Shown: positions 16,556 to 25,991, counted from the first letter of the stretch. The stretch: DNA of 64,000 nucleotides from an uncultured Caulobacterales bacterium (GCA_903840435.1 CAIMFV010000022.1:56575-120574), one strand, 5' to 3'. Program-made: numbers and translations. The notes: generated from the sequence alone by a model not told the origin.

Positions 16556-18076
16556 ATGGACGCGGAGCCCCCCCCAACTGATCTTTCGCCAACGCCCACC
16601 GGAACCGACGGCGCTGGGTGCCATGCGGGCGCCAAGACCATGCGCGAAGCCGCACAGGCCGCGGGCAAGTCTGAAATCTTGGCCCGTTATGCGCAAGACT
16701 ATCCGGTTGGACCGCATGACCAGCCACAAAGCATGTGTCCGGCCTTTGGGTCTTTGCGCGTCGGATTGCGGATGCGGCGCACGGCGACAGTTCTGTCGGG
16801 TTCGGCCTGTTGCGTCTATGGCCTGACCTTTACCTCGCATTTTTACGGGGCAAGGCGTTCGGTCGGCTATGTGCCGTTCAATTCGGAAACCCTCGTCACT
16901 GGCAAGCTGTTTGAAGACATCCGGGACGCGGTGCACACGCTTGCTGATCCGGCGCTCTACGACACTATTGTCGTCACCAATCTGTGCGTGCCCACCGCCT
17001 CTGGTGTGCCGTTGCAGCTTTTACCAAATGAAATCAACGGCGTGCGCATCATCGGCATTGATGTTCCCGGTTTTGGCGTGCCGACCCATGCCGAGGCCAA
17101 GGACGTGCTGGCAGGCGCCATGCTCAAATATGCCCGCACCGAGGCCGAGCGAGGCCCGGTCGCGCCCTTGAAGGAAAAAACCGACAAGCCGACCATCACG
17201 CTGTTGGGCGAAATGTTCCCGCTCGATCCCGTCGGCATTGGCGCCATGTTGGCGCCGCTGGGATTGGCTGCTGGACCCACTGTGCCAACGCGCGAGTGGC
17301 GCGAGCTTTACGCAGCCCTCGACTGCGCCGCCGTCGCCGCCATCCATCCCTTTTATACGGCATCCGTGCGCGAATTTGTCGCTGCTGGTCGCAACGTGCT
17401 GCCCTCGGCGCCGGTGGGTTTGGATGGAACCGCAGCGTGGTTGGACGCCGTCGGCCGGGCGTGCGGCATTGCCCAGGCGCAGGTGGATGCGTCCAAAAAC
17501 CGTTTCCTACCCGCGATTTCCGAAGCGCTCTCTCGCGCCCCAATTCGGGGTCGGGTGACCTTGAGCGGCTATGAAGGTTCAGAACTGATCGTCGCGCGTC
17601 TCTTGGTCGAGAGCGGCGCAGAGGTCGCCTATGTCGGCACAGCCTGCCCGCGCACGCCTTGGTCTGATCCAGATCGCGAGTGGTTGGAGGCCCATGGCGT
17701 AGCGGTGCAATATCGCGCCACCTTGGAACAAGACCTCGCTGCGGTTGATGCGCTGAAACCTGATCTCGCCATCGGCACGACGCCTGTGGTGCAGCACGCC
17801 AAGCAAAAGTCTATCCCGGCGCTCTACTTCACCAACCTCATCTCCGCCCGACCGCTGATGGGCCCTGCCGGAGCAGGGTCGCTGGCTCAGGTGATCAACG
17901 CCGCCATCAGCAACAAGGACCGCTTCGACCGCATGTCGGCGTTTTTTGAAGGCGTTGGCACGGGCCACGCAGCGGGCGTTTGGGAAGAGACGCCGAAAGA
18001 CCGGCCAGAATTCAAAGCGAAGTTCGCCAAGACGCGCGCCGCAGCCCGCGCCAGCGAGGAGGCGGTTGGCACATGA
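16556..18076 (+). CDS. bchY: Chlorophyllide a reductase subunit Y
   Basis: About 506 residues, NifD-like. BchY pairs with BchZ to hold the [4Fe-4S] cluster and chlorophyllide. Cluster-ligand cysteines are in [16 protein letters not shown] and [11 protein letters not shown] near the N-terminus. Two starts are possible: the ATG at 16538, overlapping bchX by 14 bp, or the ATG at 16556 used here, which begins MDAEPPPTD and avoids coding from inside bchX. The stop overlaps bchZ (ATGA). Confidence 0.94.
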   Translation: MDAEPPPTDLSPTPTGTDGAGCHAGAKTMREAAQAAGKSEILARYAQDYPVGPHDQPQSMCPAFGSLRVGLRMRRTATVLSGSACCVYGLTFTSHFYGARRSVGYVPFNSETLVTGKLFEDIRDAVHTLADPALYDTIVVTNLCVPTASGVPLQLLPNEINGVRIIGIDVPGFGVPTHAEAKDVLAGAMLKYARTEAERGPVAPLKEKTDKPTITLLGEMFPLDPVGIGAMLAPLGLAAGPTVPTREWRELYAALDCAAVAAIHPFYTASVREFVAAGRNVLPSAPVGLDGTAAWLDAVGRACGIAQAQVDASKNRFLPAISEALSRAPIRGRVTLSGYEGSELIVARLLVESGAEVAYVGTACPRTPWSDPDREWLEAHGVAVQYRATLEQDLAAVDALKPDLAIGTTPVVQHAKQKSIPALYFTNLISARPLMGPAGAGSLAQVINAAISNKDRFDRMSAFFEGVGTGHAAGVWEETPKDRPEFKAKFAKTRAAARASEEAVGT

Positions 18077-19527
18077 CCCTCATCCTCGACCATGACCGGG
18101 CAGGCGGCTATTGGGGCGCAGTCTACGCCTTTACCGCCATCAAGGGCTTGCAGGTGATTATTGACGGCCCGGTGGGCTGCGAAAACCTGCCCGTCACATC
18201 AGTTCTTCACTATACGGATGGTTTGCCGCCACATGAGCTGCCCATCGTCGTCACCGGTCTTGGCGAGGAAGAGCTCGGCAAGACGGGCACCGAAGGCGCG
18301 ATGAAGCGAGCCTGGCGAACGCTCGATCCTGACCTGCCTTCTGTGGTGGTCACGGGCTCAATTGCCGAGATGATCGGCGGCGGTGTGACGCCGGAAGGGG
18401 CATCGATCCAGAGGTTTCTGCCCCGGACGATTGACGAAGACCAGTGGCAAAGCGCGGATCGGGCCTTGACCTGGCTCTGGACCCAATTTGGTGCGAAAAA
18501 AGTACCAAAACTGGCCGCGCGCAAGCCCGACCGCAAGCCGCGCGTGAATATTGTCGGCGCCACCTATGGCATGTTCAACCTCGCCTCAGATCTGGCCGAG
18601 ATACGACGCCTGATCGAGGGCATTGGCGCGGAAGTGAACATGGTCTTTCCGATGGGAAGCCATGTGGCCGATGTCCGTCGTCTGGCGGACGCAGAGGTAA
18701 ATGTCTGTCTTTACCGAGAGTTTGGGCGAAATCTCTGTGAAACCTTGGAGCGCCCCTACCTCCAGGCGCCCATCGGTCTGGAATCGACTACGCTCTTCCT
18801 GCGCAAACTAGGCCAATTGCTCGATCTCGATCCCGAGCCCTTCATCGCCCGTGAAAAACACACCACCATCAAACCGATCTGGGATCTTTGGCGTTCGGTG
18901 ACGCAAGACTTTTTCGGCACGGCGAGCTTCGCCATTGTGGCGTCCGAAACCTATACGCGCGGGGTGCGCAATTTCCTCGAGGCAGAGCTTGGTCTGCCCT
19001 GCACCTTTTCGTTTGTGCGCAAGGCCGGTGTGAAGCCGGACAATGTTGCGGTGCGCAAGGCCTTGGCCGACACGCCGCCGCTGATCATGTTCGGCAGCAT
19101 CAATGAGCGCATGTACATGGCCGACCTGGGGTCACGCTCGGCCTATATCCCCGCTTCCTTCCCCGGCGCCATTATCCGCCGCCATACCGGTACGCCCTTC
19201 ATGGGCTATGCGGGCGCCACCTATCTGGTTCAGGAGGTGTGCAACGCGCTGTTTGACGCCTTGTTCCATATCCTACCGCTGGCGGGCCAAATGGACCGCA
19301 TCGATCCCACCCCGGCCCGCAGTCTGGCTGAGCTCACCTGGGAGGATGCTGCCAAGGCAGCCCTCGATCAACTGGTCGAAGCCCAGCCCATTTTGGTGCG
19401 CATTTCAGCGGCGAAACGGCTTCGCGATGCAGCCGAGCGCGCGGCGCGCACAACTGGCGCAGAGCGGGTCAGTCTCGACCACCTCCGTCGCGGCGAACAT
19501 TTTCTCAAAGAGGGGAGTGTCGCCTGA
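18073..19527 (+). CDS. bchZ: Chlorophyllide a reductase subunit Z
   Basis: 484-residue NifK-like partner of BchY. The N-terminus [18 protein letters not shown] and [12 protein letters not shown] (cysteine near residue 36) match BchZ. A C-terminal helical tail with an [12 protein letters not shown] segment resembles the end of BchB/BchZ proteins. The start ATG at 18073 overlaps the bchY stop (ATGA); the family length supports it over longer in-frame starts inside bchY. The stop TGA shares a base with the ATG of a small downstream frame. Confidence 0.95.
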   Translation: MTLILDHDRAGGYWGAVYAFTAIKGLQVIIDGPVGCENLPVTSVLHYTDGLPPHELPIVVTGLGEEELGKTGTEGAMKRAWRTLDPDLPSVVVTGSIAEMIGGGVTPEGASIQRFLPRTIDEDQWQSADRALTWLWTQFGAKKVPKLAARKPDRKPRVNIVGATYGMFNLASDLAEIRRLIEGIGAEVNMVFPMGSHVADVRRLADAEVNVCLYREFGRNLCETLERPYLQAPIGLESTTLFLRKLGQLLDLDPEPFIAREKHTTIKPIWDLWRSVTQDFFGTASFAIVASETYTRGVRNFLEAELGLPCTFSFVRKAGVKPDNVAVRKALADTPPLIMFGSINERMYMADLGSRSAYIPASFPGAIIRRHTGTPFMGYAGATYLVQEVCNALFDALFHILPLAGQMDRIDPTPARSLAELTWEDAAKAALDQLVEAQPILVRISAAKRLRDAAERAARTTGAERVSLDHLRRGEHFLKEGSVA

Positions 19528-19703
19528 TGGCTGATCGATCCCTTTTCAACGGCGGGGCGACGCGACAGCGCTGGACCTGCATCTCTTTGGAGAAGGGCGA
19601 AAGCCCGCTCCATCCCAGTGTCGCGGTGATGGTCGTCGCGGCGGTTAGCACTGCGACCGAGGGGGAATTTTATTTTCCCAAGTGCAGAGCGGAAGGAGCA
19701 TAG
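19527..19703 (+). CDS. 58-codon frame between bchZ and pufB (unknown, may not be a gene)
   Basis: The ATG shares one base with the bchZ stop (TGATG) and the frame ends 3 bp before the pufB start, so it fills the bchZ-pufB gap exactly. The product starts [20 protein letters not shown], has a weak hydrophobic stretch (VAVMVVAAVST) and two cysteines. It does not look like PufQ. The same DNA can fold into a GAAA-tetraloop hairpin and a second stem, so it may instead be an untranslated processing region. No homologue is recognised. Confidence 0.35.
   Translation: MADRSLFNGGATRQRWTCISLEKGESPLHPSVAVMVVAAVSTATEGEFYFPKCRAEGA
19589..19611 (+). other. GNRA-tetraloop RNA hairpin upstream of pufB
   Basis: GGAG-aa-GGGC-GAAA-GCCC-g-CTCC forms a stem with a small internal loop and a GAAA tetraloop. 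A second stem GGGAA-(7 nt)-TTCCC follows at 19663-19679. In other puf operons, structured RNA and RNase E sites in this interval shape the separate pufBA mRNA; here that role is inferred from position. Confidence 0.45.
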
Positions 19704-19706
19704 AAA

Positions 19707-19931
19707 ATGGCAGAAAGAGACGGCAGTCTCTCCGGCCTCACTGAAGCTGAGGCCAAAGAGTTTCATAGGATTTTCGTTGGCAGTTTCGCCGGCTTTACTG
19801 TGGTCGCAATCGTCGCCCACATTTTAGTCTGGAACTGGCGTCCTTGGTTCCCCGATGTGAACGGTCACTTCGGCGCCTTGGTGAATAGCGGGATCATGGC
19901 CAAGCATTTGGTCACGAGCCTTTTGGGCTAA
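19707..19931 (+). CDS. pufB: LH1 light-harvesting complex beta subunit, C-terminally extended
   Basis: 74 residues. The core is a standard LH1 beta polypeptide: N-terminal [19 protein letters not shown], a single membrane helix with the BChl-ligand histidine in [10 protein letters not shown], and the C-terminal WNWRPWFP. About 25 extra residues follow ([13 protein letters not shown] and on), giving a longer form like those of sphingomonad-type phototrophs. AAGGAG precedes the ATG at good spacing. pufA follows after 12 bp. Confidence 0.95.
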   Translation: MAERDGSLSGLTEAEAKEFHRIFVGSFAGFTVVAIVAHILVWNWRPWFPDVNGHFGALVNSGIMAKHLVTSLLG

Positions 19932-19943
19932 GGGAGAGACATC

Positions 19944-20120
19944 ATGTGGAGAATTTGGCTTCTATTTGATCCCCGTCGGGTGCTGGTGGCTCTCACCGCA
20001 TTCTTGTTCACGCTCGCGCTGCTGATCCACTTCATTGTGCTCAGCACGCCGCGTTTCAACTGGATTGAAGGCCCCAACGCGAAGCATGCCAGCGTTGCGA
20101 CCACGGTCCTGAACACCTAG
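19944..20120 (+). CDS. pufA: LH1 light-harvesting complex alpha subunit
   Basis: 58 residues. [20 protein letters not shown] is a textbook LH1 alpha N-terminus; the helix continues to [11 protein letters not shown], where the histidine ligates BChl, followed by FNWIEG. The start has GGGAGAG nine bases upstream. With pufB it forms the LH1 ring around the reaction centre. A strong hairpin follows the stop. Confidence 0.95.
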   Translation: MWRIWLLFDPRRVLVALTAFLFTLALLIHFIVLSTPRFNWIEGPNAKHASVATTVLNT

Positions 20121-20126
20121 GCGATT

Positions 20127-20150
20127 TCCGCACCCTTCCAGGGGTGCGGA
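20127..20150 (+). other. pufA-pufL intercistronic mRNA hairpin
   Basis: A perfect 9-bp stem (20127-20135 with 20142-20150, TCCGCACCC / GGGTGCGGA) has a 6-nt loop and begins 7 nt after the pufA stop. There is no T-run. Equivalent hairpins between pufA and pufL protect the pufBA message from 3' decay and raise the LH1:reaction-centre ratio in Rhodobacter; the same role is inferred here. Confidence 0.8.
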
Positions 20151-20254
20151 TGGGGCGGCGGGCGCCAATGGCAGTCCTGCTGTTGCGTCAGCCGCCCGAT
20201 GCCGAACTTCACCCGCACACCTGCGGGACAAACACGCGAAACGAGGGCCAGGTC

Positions 20255-21079
20255 ATGGCGCTGCTCAGCTTTGAACGTAAATACCGTGTCCGCGGAGGGA
20301 CCTTGATCGGAGGCGACCTGTTCGACTTCTGGGTCGGCCCCTTCTATGTCGGATTTTTTGGCGTAACGACGGCGCTGTTTACCGCGCTCGGCGTCGCCTT
20401 GATCGTTTATGGCGCGGGTCAGGGGCCAACCTGGGATCCTTGGCGCATCAGCATAGACCCACCGGACGTCTCCTTGGGGCTGGCCATGGCGCCGGTCAGG
20501 GCAGGGGGGCTTTGGCAAGCCGTGACGGTCTGTGCACTCGGCGCTTTTAGCTCTTGGGCGCTGCGGGAGGTTGAAATCGCCCGCAAGCTTGGCATCGGCC
20601 TGCATGTGCCCGTTGCCTTCGGCTTCGCGATCTTTGCTTACTTCACCCTCGAAGTGATCCGCCCCGTGCTGATGGGCGCTTGGGGTTACGCCTTCCCCTA
20701 TGGCATTTTTAGCCATTTGGAATGGGTGTCGAGCACCGGATACCGGTATCTCAACTTCCATTACAATCCGGCCCACATGATTGCGGTTTCGTTCTTCTTC
20801 ACCACCACCTTTGCGCTCTCCCTGCACGGCTCGCTGATCCTGTCGGCGGCTAATCCGGGCAAGGGCGAAGAGATGAAGACGCCAGAACACGAAGACACCT
20901 TTTTCCGTGATCTGATCGGCTATTCCATCGGAACGCTCGGCATTCACCGCTTGGGCCTGTTCCTGGCGCTGACGGCGGTACTGTTCAGCGCCATCTGTAT
21001 CGTCATCAGCGGCCCCGTGTGGACGCAAGGTTGGCCAGAATGGTGGAATTGGTGGCGCAACCTGCCGATCTGGAGCTGA
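20255..21079 (+). CDS. pufL: Photosynthetic reaction centre L subunit
   Basis: 274 residues, five membrane helices. The sequence [20 protein letters not shown] and [14 protein letters not shown] is standard PufL. Histidines for the special pair, accessory BChl and non-haem iron lie in [21 protein letters not shown] and [11 protein letters not shown]. The ATG at 20255 follows GAGGGCCAGG. It is followed by an unusually long gap (119 bp) before pufM. Confidence 0.97.
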   Translation: MALLSFERKYRVRGGTLIGGDLFDFWVGPFYVGFFGVTTALFTALGVALIVYGAGQGPTWDPWRISIDPPDVSLGLAMAPVRAGGLWQAVTVCALGAFSSWALREVEIARKLGIGLHVPVAFGFAIFAYFTLEVIRPVLMGAWGYAFPYGIFSHLEWVSSTGYRYLNFHYNPAHMIAVSFFFTTTFALSLHGSLILSAANPGKGEEMKTPEHEDTFFRDLIGYSIGTLGIHRLGLFLALTAVLFSAICIVISGPVWTQGWPEWWNWWRNLPIWS

Positions 21080-21092
21080 GCCCAAGGCTTGG

Positions 21093-21115
21093 GGTTCCAG
21101 CCTCCGGTTGGAACC
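21093..21115 (+). other. Hairpin after pufL
   Basis: GGTTCCA (21093-21099) pairs with TGGAACC (21109-21115) across a 9-nt loop, 14 bases after the pufL stop. No T-run follows, so it is not a canonical terminator. It may be a stability or processing element within the puf message. Confidence 0.55.
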
Positions 21116-21141
21116 TCTCGCAGACCTGAACGACAAAACCT

Positions 21142-21180
21142 GAGTGTCAGCGCCGGGAGGAAAGTCCAGGCCCCACACTC
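21142..21180 (+). ncRNA. RNase P RNA-like conserved motif in the pufL-pufM gap (fragment or mimic)
   Basis: Within 21156-21177 is a stretch that, by eye, closely follows conserved region I/P4 of bacterial RNase P RNA (the GAGGAAAGTCC block and the following GGCCCCACA). GAGTGT (21142-21147) and ACACTC (21175-21180) would close a stem around it. The other conserved RNase P blocks cannot be present because pufM coding begins at 21199, so this is not a complete rnpB. It may be an inserted fragment, a structural mimic or chance. Confidence 0.35.
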
Positions 21181-21198
21181 GCGAGACGGAGACGTGCT

Positions 21199-22125
21199 GT
21201 GGCGAGTTATCAAAATCTGCTGACGCAGGTGCAAGTGCGCGGCCCGGTAGAGACCGGCGTCCATCTACCCCAAGGCAATGATCCGAGGTTGGGCGAGCCT
21301 TTTTTCTTAAGGCTCGCAGGCATTCTCGGTAATGCGCAGATCGGCCCGATCTATTTGGGAGGACTTGGCCTTTTGTCGCTCCTGTGCGGCTTTATCGCCT
21401 TCGAGATCATCGGCCTTAACATGTGGGCCTCGGTGAATTGGAATCCTGCCCAGTTCATCCGCCAGTTGCCTTGGCTGTCGCTGCAACCGCCAGGGCCTGA
21501 ATATGGCTTGCAAATCCTGCCGCCGCTGCAAGCGGGCGGATGGTGGCTGATCGCGGGCTTCTTTCTGACCGCGTCCTTGATCCTGTGGTGGGTTCGGACC
21601 TATGTGCGCGCCAAGGCGCTCGGCCTTGGCACCCATGTGGCCTGGGCCTTTGGCGCGGCGATCTGGCTCTATCTCGTGCTGGGCTTTATCCGCCCGGTGC
21701 TGATGGGCAGCTGGAGCGAAGCGGTTCCGTTCGGCATCTTCCCGCATTTGGATTGGGTCGGCACCTTCTCGCTGCGCTATGGCAATCTTTTCTATAATCC
21801 CTTCCACTGCCTCTCCATCGCCTTCCTCTATGGCTCGACCCTGTTGTTCGCCATGCACGGCGCCACCATTTTGGCCGTCAGCCGGTATGGCGGTGAGCGC
21901 GAGTTGGAGCAGATTACCGATCGCGGCACAGCCTCAGAGCGGGCGGCGCTGTTCTGGCGCTGGACCATGGGCTTCAACGCCACGATGGAATCGATCCACC
22001 GCTGGGCCTGGTGGTTTGCGGTACTGACCCCGCTGACCGGCGGCATCGGCATTCTGATCACCGGCACCCTTGTCGATGACTGGCACGCCTGGGCGGTCGC
22101 CCACCACTATGCCTATAGTCTCTGA
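21199..22125 (+). CDS. pufM: Photosynthetic reaction centre M subunit
   Basis: 308 residues, five membrane helices. [18 protein letters not shown] is the standard PufM N-terminus. Key regions are [28 protein letters not shown] and [12 protein letters not shown], with histidines for the special pair, accessory BChl and Fe. The start is GTG, preceded by GGAG. The protein ends HHYAYSL with no long C-terminal tail. No pufC follows; bciB begins 3 bp later. Confidence 0.97.
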   Translation: MASYQNLLTQVQVRGPVETGVHLPQGNDPRLGEPFFLRLAGILGNAQIGPIYLGGLGLLSLLCGFIAFEIIGLNMWASVNWNPAQFIRQLPWLSLQPPGPEYGLQILPPLQAGGWWLIAGFFLTASLILWWVRTYVRAKALGLGTHVAWAFGAAIWLYLVLGFIRPVLMGSWSEAVPFGIFPHLDWVGTFSLRYGNLFYNPFHCLSIAFLYGSTLLFAMHGATILAVSRYGGERELEQITDRGTASERAALFWRWTMGFNATMESIHRWAWWFAVLTPLTGGIGILITGTLVDDWHAWAVAHHYAYSL

Positions 22126-22128
22126 CGG

Positions 22129-23367
22129 GTGGTGAGCGCAGAGGAAGACCTAAAGCCGTCCTATGGTGCGTGGACGCCGCCCCTGAACCCGGCGGCCCCG
22201 CGCGGCCTCTGCACCGACTGCGGCGTTTCGCGTTTCCGCGACCCGAAGCAATGTGGCCAAGCCTGTCAGTTCATTGCCCCGGACTATCCCGGCTTTGAGA
22301 CCAAGGTTCATGGTCGGACGCGCGACATCGCGGCAGCGGATGAGGTGTTTTTTGGCGCCCATCTGAGATTGGTCCGGGCGCGGCTGAAAGTTCCGGCGCC
22401 CGAGGCTCAGTGGACCGGGATCACGACCCGCATCGCCGAAAAGCTGCTCGAGTCCGGCACCGTGGATGCGGTCCTGACCGTGGCGCCCGATCCGAATGAC
22501 CGCTGGCGCCCAATTCCGGTTCTGATCACAGACCCAAAAGACATGGCCAAGGCGCGCGGCATGCGTATGGGCTATGCGCCACTGCTCGCGCTGCTTGAGC
22601 CCGCTCGCGATCTCGGTTTCCGCCGCATCGCGGTTATCGGTATTCCCTGTCAGGTCTATGCCTTGCGGGCTCTCGAAGCGAGCCTTGGCTTTGACGCCCT
22701 CTATGTCATTGGCACGCCCTGTTCAGACAATACGACAACGGAAAACTTTCATCACTTTCTGGCGCTGCTGTCCGATGCGCCAGAGACGGTCACCTATCTG
22801 GAATTTCGTGCTGACTTTCATGTCGAGTTGCGTTTCGCCGACGGGCGGCGACGTGAAATTCCGTTTCTGAAACTTCCGATCTCGGACCTACCGCCGGACT
22901 TTTTCCCGGTCACCTGCCGCACCTGCGTCGATTACACCAACAGCCTGTCCGATCTGACCGTCGGCTATATGGGCGGCGAGGGTGAGCAGTGGCTGATTGT
23001 CCGCAACGCGCGCGGCCAAGCCCTGCTTGAAGCTCTAGGCGATGAGATCGTCTGCACGTCCCCAACAGATTCCGGCAAGCGTAATGCTGCGGTAAAGGGG
23101 TTTTTGATCAATACCGAACGTGCCGCAGGCGGCTTGCCGCTCAGACGTATGCCCGGCTTTATGCGCGGGCTGATGGGCTGGTTGATGCCGCGCATTGGAC
23201 CCAAGGGGCTGGAATTTGCCCGCGCGCGGGTGGAGATGAAAGCCATTGAGACGATTTTGCATCTGCGCCGCCTTGAACCGGCGCGGATGAAATACATGAT
23301 CCCCGACCATGTCTGGCGCCTGGCGGCGCGCTACGGCCTCGCCCCATTGCCCGGAGAGCGATCTTAA
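22129..23367 (+). CDS. bciB: 3,8-divinyl (proto)chlorophyllide reductase, ferredoxin-dependent BciB type
   Basis: 412 residues of the F420-hydrogenase beta-subunit (FrhB) family. BciB reduces the 8-vinyl group of divinyl (proto)chlorophyllide using FAD and two [4Fe-4S] clusters. Cluster cysteines are visible in GLCTDCGVSRFRDPKQCGQAC at the N-terminus, in IGIPCQVYAL and IGTPCSDN, and in FPVTCRTCVDYTN, followed by LTVGYMGGEGEQW. The context among bch and puf genes supports BciB rather than an F420 enzyme. The start is one of two adjacent GTG codons (22129 or 22132) right after the pufM stop. No rival bciA is visible in the window. Confidence 0.88.
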   Translation: MVSAEEDLKPSYGAWTPPLNPAAPRGLCTDCGVSRFRDPKQCGQACQFIAPDYPGFETKVHGRTRDIAAADEVFFGAHLRLVRARLKVPAPEAQWTGITTRIAEKLLESGTVDAVLTVAPDPNDRWRPIPVLITDPKDMAKARGMRMGYAPLLALLEPARDLGFRRIAVIGIPCQVYALRALEASLGFDALYVIGTPCSDNTTTENFHHFLALLSDAPETVTYLEFRADFHVELRFADGRRREIPFLKLPISDLPPDFFPVTCRTCVDYTNSLSDLTVGYMGGEGEQWLIVRNARGQALLEALGDEIVCTSPTDSGKRNAAVKGFLINTERAAGGLPLRRMPGFMRGLMGWLMPRIGPKGLEFARARVEMKAIETILHLRRLEPARMKYMIPDHVWRLAARYGLAPLPGERS

Positions 23368-23391
23368 GAGAAGGCCCGGCCTTGGGCCCTG

Positions 23392-23410
23392 GCGATCGCA
23401 AATTGATCGC
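23392..23410 (+). terminator. Possible hairpin ending the puf-bciB transcript
   Basis: GCGATC and GATCGC form a 6-bp stem with a 7-nt loop 24 bases after the bciB stop; a GGCCC/GGGCC stem lies just before it. There is no T-run, so this could be a 3' stabiliser rather than an intrinsic terminator. Confidence 0.3.
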
Positions 23411-23465
23411 ATAGACCTTAGCCGGGCGCTTGCGCGAGGAAACGGTGGACGAGCTGAAGAGTTGC

Positions 23466-23828
23466 CTATCGCGCGGGCTGCACAAAGGCTTGGCAGGATT
23501 GCGAAACTTCCCGAGCCGCCGCATCACGCCAGTAGGGGCTAATCGTCGCTTCATGGGCGGCGGCGTCGCGGGCGTCATCGGCAATCACCTCAGCCAGCGG
23601 CAGGCGTGTGGCGGATTGGGCGTCGAAATTTTGCGTTAAGCGCACGGTGGCCGGGGTGGCTGGGCCACCGCGATCCAAGCCCTCGCTCAGGCCAACGCAG
23701 CGCGCCTCGGCGACATAGGCTGCATCAGAGATCGGGCCTTGGGCAGCTTGAGATTGCGTCGCGGCGGCAAAGCCTGCGGCCAGCATGACGCCAGCGAACA
23801 GGAGGGGGCTGATTTCAGAGACTTTCAT
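23466..23828 (-). CDS. Small exported protein of unknown function
   Basis: 120 residues with a clear signal peptide (MKVSEISPLLFAGVMLAAG, cleavage after QSQAA) and a mature part of ~90 residues holding two cysteines (EARCVGLSEG and VSQSCQAF) that could form a disulfide. No known family is recognised. It is transcribed convergently to bciB from an AT-rich promoter region and appears monocistronic, probably marking the end of the photosynthesis cluster. Confidence 0.7.
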   Translation of the reverse strand: MKVSEISPLLFAGVMLAAGFAAATQSQAAQGPISDAAYVAEARCVGLSEGLDRGGPATPATVRLTQNFDAQSATRLPLAEVIADDARDAAAHEATISPYWRDAAAREVSQSCQAFVQPAR

Positions 23829-24064
23829 GGTGAGATCCTTTCATGATGGGGGGCGAAGGGTTTGCTTCAGCGCCCCGTGTGTTGACGCAGCATCTATCTC
23901 ACTATGACTTGAGATTTTGAAGTTAAATCGAGGTCATAATTGATAATTACATGAAATTCATGAAATGAAGGTCTCAGGGTCAAATATAAACGAAATGTAA
24001 TATTCAAACTGCGGGATGGAAAAATGGCCTTCCAGGCGCGCCTCGGTCTTCCTATGATAGGGGC
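23829..24064. other. AT-rich divergent intergenic region
   Basis: The region between the exported protein and the DUF1289 gene is notably AT-rich compared with the window, with several short direct and inverted ATGAAATT-type words around 23950-23970. It must hold promoters for both divergent genes; no specific operator or RNA is recognised. Confidence 0.4.
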
Positions 24065-24277
24065 ATGACCGCGACCGATCGCCCCCAACCTGTTTTGACC
24101 CCGTGCGTGCAAGTCTGTGTCGTCGACGGCGAAAGCGGACTATGCCTTGGCTGTTTTCGCACCCTGCCAGAAATTGCCGGTTGGTCGCGCCTGCCCGATC
24201 CCGAACGTCAACGGGTGATGGCGGAATTGCCCAGCCGAAAGGGGCGTATCCGACCGGAGAAACTTGCAGCCCCTTAG
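24065..24277 (+). CDS. DUF1289 domain protein
   Basis: 70 residues. The family signature of spaced cysteines is clear: PCVQVCVVDGESGLCLGCFRTLPEIAGW, with Cys at about residues 14, 18, 26 and 29, suggesting an Fe-S or zinc site. The C-terminus is basic. Such proteins are common in proteobacteria with no settled function. The ATG lies just after an AT-rich promoter region. Confidence 0.8.
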   Translation: MTATDRPQPVLTPCVQVCVVDGESGLCLGCFRTLPEIAGWSRLPDPERQRVMAELPSRKGRIRPEKLAAP

Positions 24278-24398
24278 GGCGCGAGTGCGCGCTGTCGAAA
24301 AACGTCCTTAACAGCGCTTTGATTCACCAGATGAAAAGACCCGCCGTGTAGTCTCTCTTTATAAAGAAAAGGCTGGCTCCCGGTCTGGAAAGTTACAG

Positions 24399-24932
24399 AT
24401 GGTGAAATCGGTGGGTGTCTACCTGGCGGCTATTCTTGCCGTTCTCGGGCTGACCAGCCTCCTCCTGAACAGATCCGTTCGCCTCGGCCCGCCTGCGGCC
24501 GAGGCGGCGGCATCTCAGCCTTCCGACGGCAAGACCGGCGTGGTGGCGAGCGATTCCCCGCTGCCTTCTGGCGCCTATGTGGCACGCGGCGCAGATGGTC
24601 ATTATTGGGCCTGGGCCGAACTGGACAATCATCCGGTGCGCGTGCTGGTCGATACAGGCGCGAGCGATGTGGCCTTGACCGCCGAAGATGCGCGCAAAAT
24701 CGGCGTCGATCCCGATCGCCTCACCTATGACCGCCCCATGTCGACGGCGCTTGGCGTCACCTATGCCGCATCGGTGACTTTGGACACGGTTTCGGTGTCT
24801 GGAGCGCGCATCGATCACGTCCAGGCCATGGTGGTGCCAAAGGGGCTCGCGACCTCCTTGCTTGGCATGAGTTACCTGTCGCGCCTCAATCGCTTTGAGG
24901 CGGACGCCAATGGCATGATCCTGCGCCCCTAG
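24399..24932 (+). CDS. Membrane-anchored retropepsin-like aspartic protease (clan AA)
   Basis: 177 residues: one N-terminal membrane helix (about 5-23), a Pro/Ala-rich linker, then a single-copy retropepsin-like domain with active-site DTGAS at 85-89 and hydrophobic flaps around LLGMSYLSRLNRFE. This matches the TIGR02281-type bacterial clan AA proteases, active as dimers on the periplasmic side. Substrates are unknown. It stands alone, convergent with the lyase gene. Confidence 0.85.
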   Translation: MVKSVGVYLAAILAVLGLTSLLLNRSVRLGPPAAEAAASQPSDGKTGVVASDSPLPSGAYVARGADGHYWAWAELDNHPVRVLVDTGASDVALTAEDARKIGVDPDRLTYDRPMSTALGVTYAASVTLDTVSVSGARIDHVQAMVVPKGLATSLLGMSYLSRLNRFEADANGMILRP

Positions 24933-24938
24933 GTCGCG

Positions 24939-25991
24939 CTAAAGCCCATAGGTTTCGGCCATGGCTGGGTCCTTGGCCGCGATTTGCTGGGCACAATCGA
25001 CCAAGACCTTTGCCTGTTTCCAGGTGGCGTCGTCCTGCATCTTGCCGTCGATCATTGCGACACCAGATCCATCGGGCATGGCGTCGAGAATACGTTTGGC
25101 GAATTTCACTTCGTCCGGGTCGGGACTAAAAACCCGCTTGGCCACGGCGATCTGGTTTGGGTGCAGGCTCCAGGCGCCAGCGCAGCCAAGCAGGAAGGCA
25201 TTGCGGAACTGTTGTTCGCAGGCCTCCAGATCGGCAATGTCGCCAAAGGGACCGTAAAAGGCCTTGATGCCATGGGCCGCGCAGGCATCGACCATTTTGG
25301 CCAGGGTATAGTGCCAAAGGTCCTGCTGCACGGCAGCGCGCGGTCCGCCGTCAGGATTGGGGTCTTCGATAACGCGGTAGAAGGGGTGTCCGCCACCGAC
25401 GCGGGTGGTCTTCATGCCCCGGCTGGCGGCGAGGTCGGCGGGTCCAAGACTGATGCCCTGCAGACGCGGACTTGCGCCGGCTATGGCCTCGACATTCATC
25501 ACCCCTTCCGCTGTCTCGAGCAGCGCATGAAGCAGGATCGGTTTTTTCAGGCCGTGTTTGGCTTCCAGCAGAGCCAGAAGTTGGTCCATATAGTGAATAT
25601 CCCACGGCCCTTCGACCTTGGGCACAATGATCACGTCCAGCCGGTCGCCGACACACCTGACGATCTCGGTCACGTCATCAAGATGCCAAGGCGAGTTGAG
25701 CGCATTGATGCGGGTCCACAGCCCAACGCCCGCGCTCGAAAAATCATGGGCCAGAGCTAGCGTGATAAAGCCCTGCCGCGCCGCCTCCTTGTGCTCGGCG
25801 GGGATGGCGTCCTCCAAATTGCCAACCAGCACATCAATATCCTTCAAGGTCTCAGCCAGCTTGGCGCGGACCTTTTCCAGGTGCGGGGGGATGAAATGCA
25901 ACATTCGCTCGACACGCGGCGGAAGGTCGCGATAGGGGGCGGGCGCGCCAAGCGCCAAGGGTTTGAAAAACCCGCGCGGGGTCTTGGTCAT
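24939..25991 (-). CDS. HpcH/HpaI-family CoA-ester lyase, malyl-CoA/beta-methylmalyl-CoA lyase-like
   Basis: 350-residue TIM-barrel aldolase of the citrate-lyase-beta/malyl-CoA lyase superfamily. The acidic metal-binding segment is [17 protein letters not shown], with [23 protein letters not shown] and [13 protein letters not shown] typical of enzymes that cleave L-malyl-CoA or beta-methylmalyl-CoA to glyoxylate and an acyl-CoA. That role would fit the ethylmalonyl-CoA or a related acetate-assimilation route. Exact substrate is inferred. A CitE-type relative is at 47.8 kb. Confidence 0.8.
   Translation of the reverse strand: MTKTPRGFFKPLALGAPAPYRDLPPRVERMLHFIPPHLEKVRAKLAETLKDIDVLVGNLEDAIPAEHKEAARQGFITLALAHDFSSAGVGLWTRINALNSPWHLDDVTEIVRCVGDRLDVIIVPKVEGPWDIHYMDQLLALLEAKHGLKKPILLHALLETAEGVMNVEAIAGASPRLQGISLGPADLAASRGMKTTRVGGGHPFYRVIEDPNPDGGPRAAVQQDLWHYTLAKMVDACAAHGIKAFYGPFGDIADLEACEQQFRNAFLLGCAGAWSLHPNQIAVAKRVFSPDPDEVKFAKRILDAMPDGSGVAMIDGKMQDDATWKQAKVLVDCAQQIAAKDPAMAETYGL

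Noticed and set aside
21142..21198. A complete rnpB gene between pufL and pufM
   Set aside because: Only one conserved block fits; the remaining RNase P regions would have to lie in pufL or pufM coding sequence and are not there.
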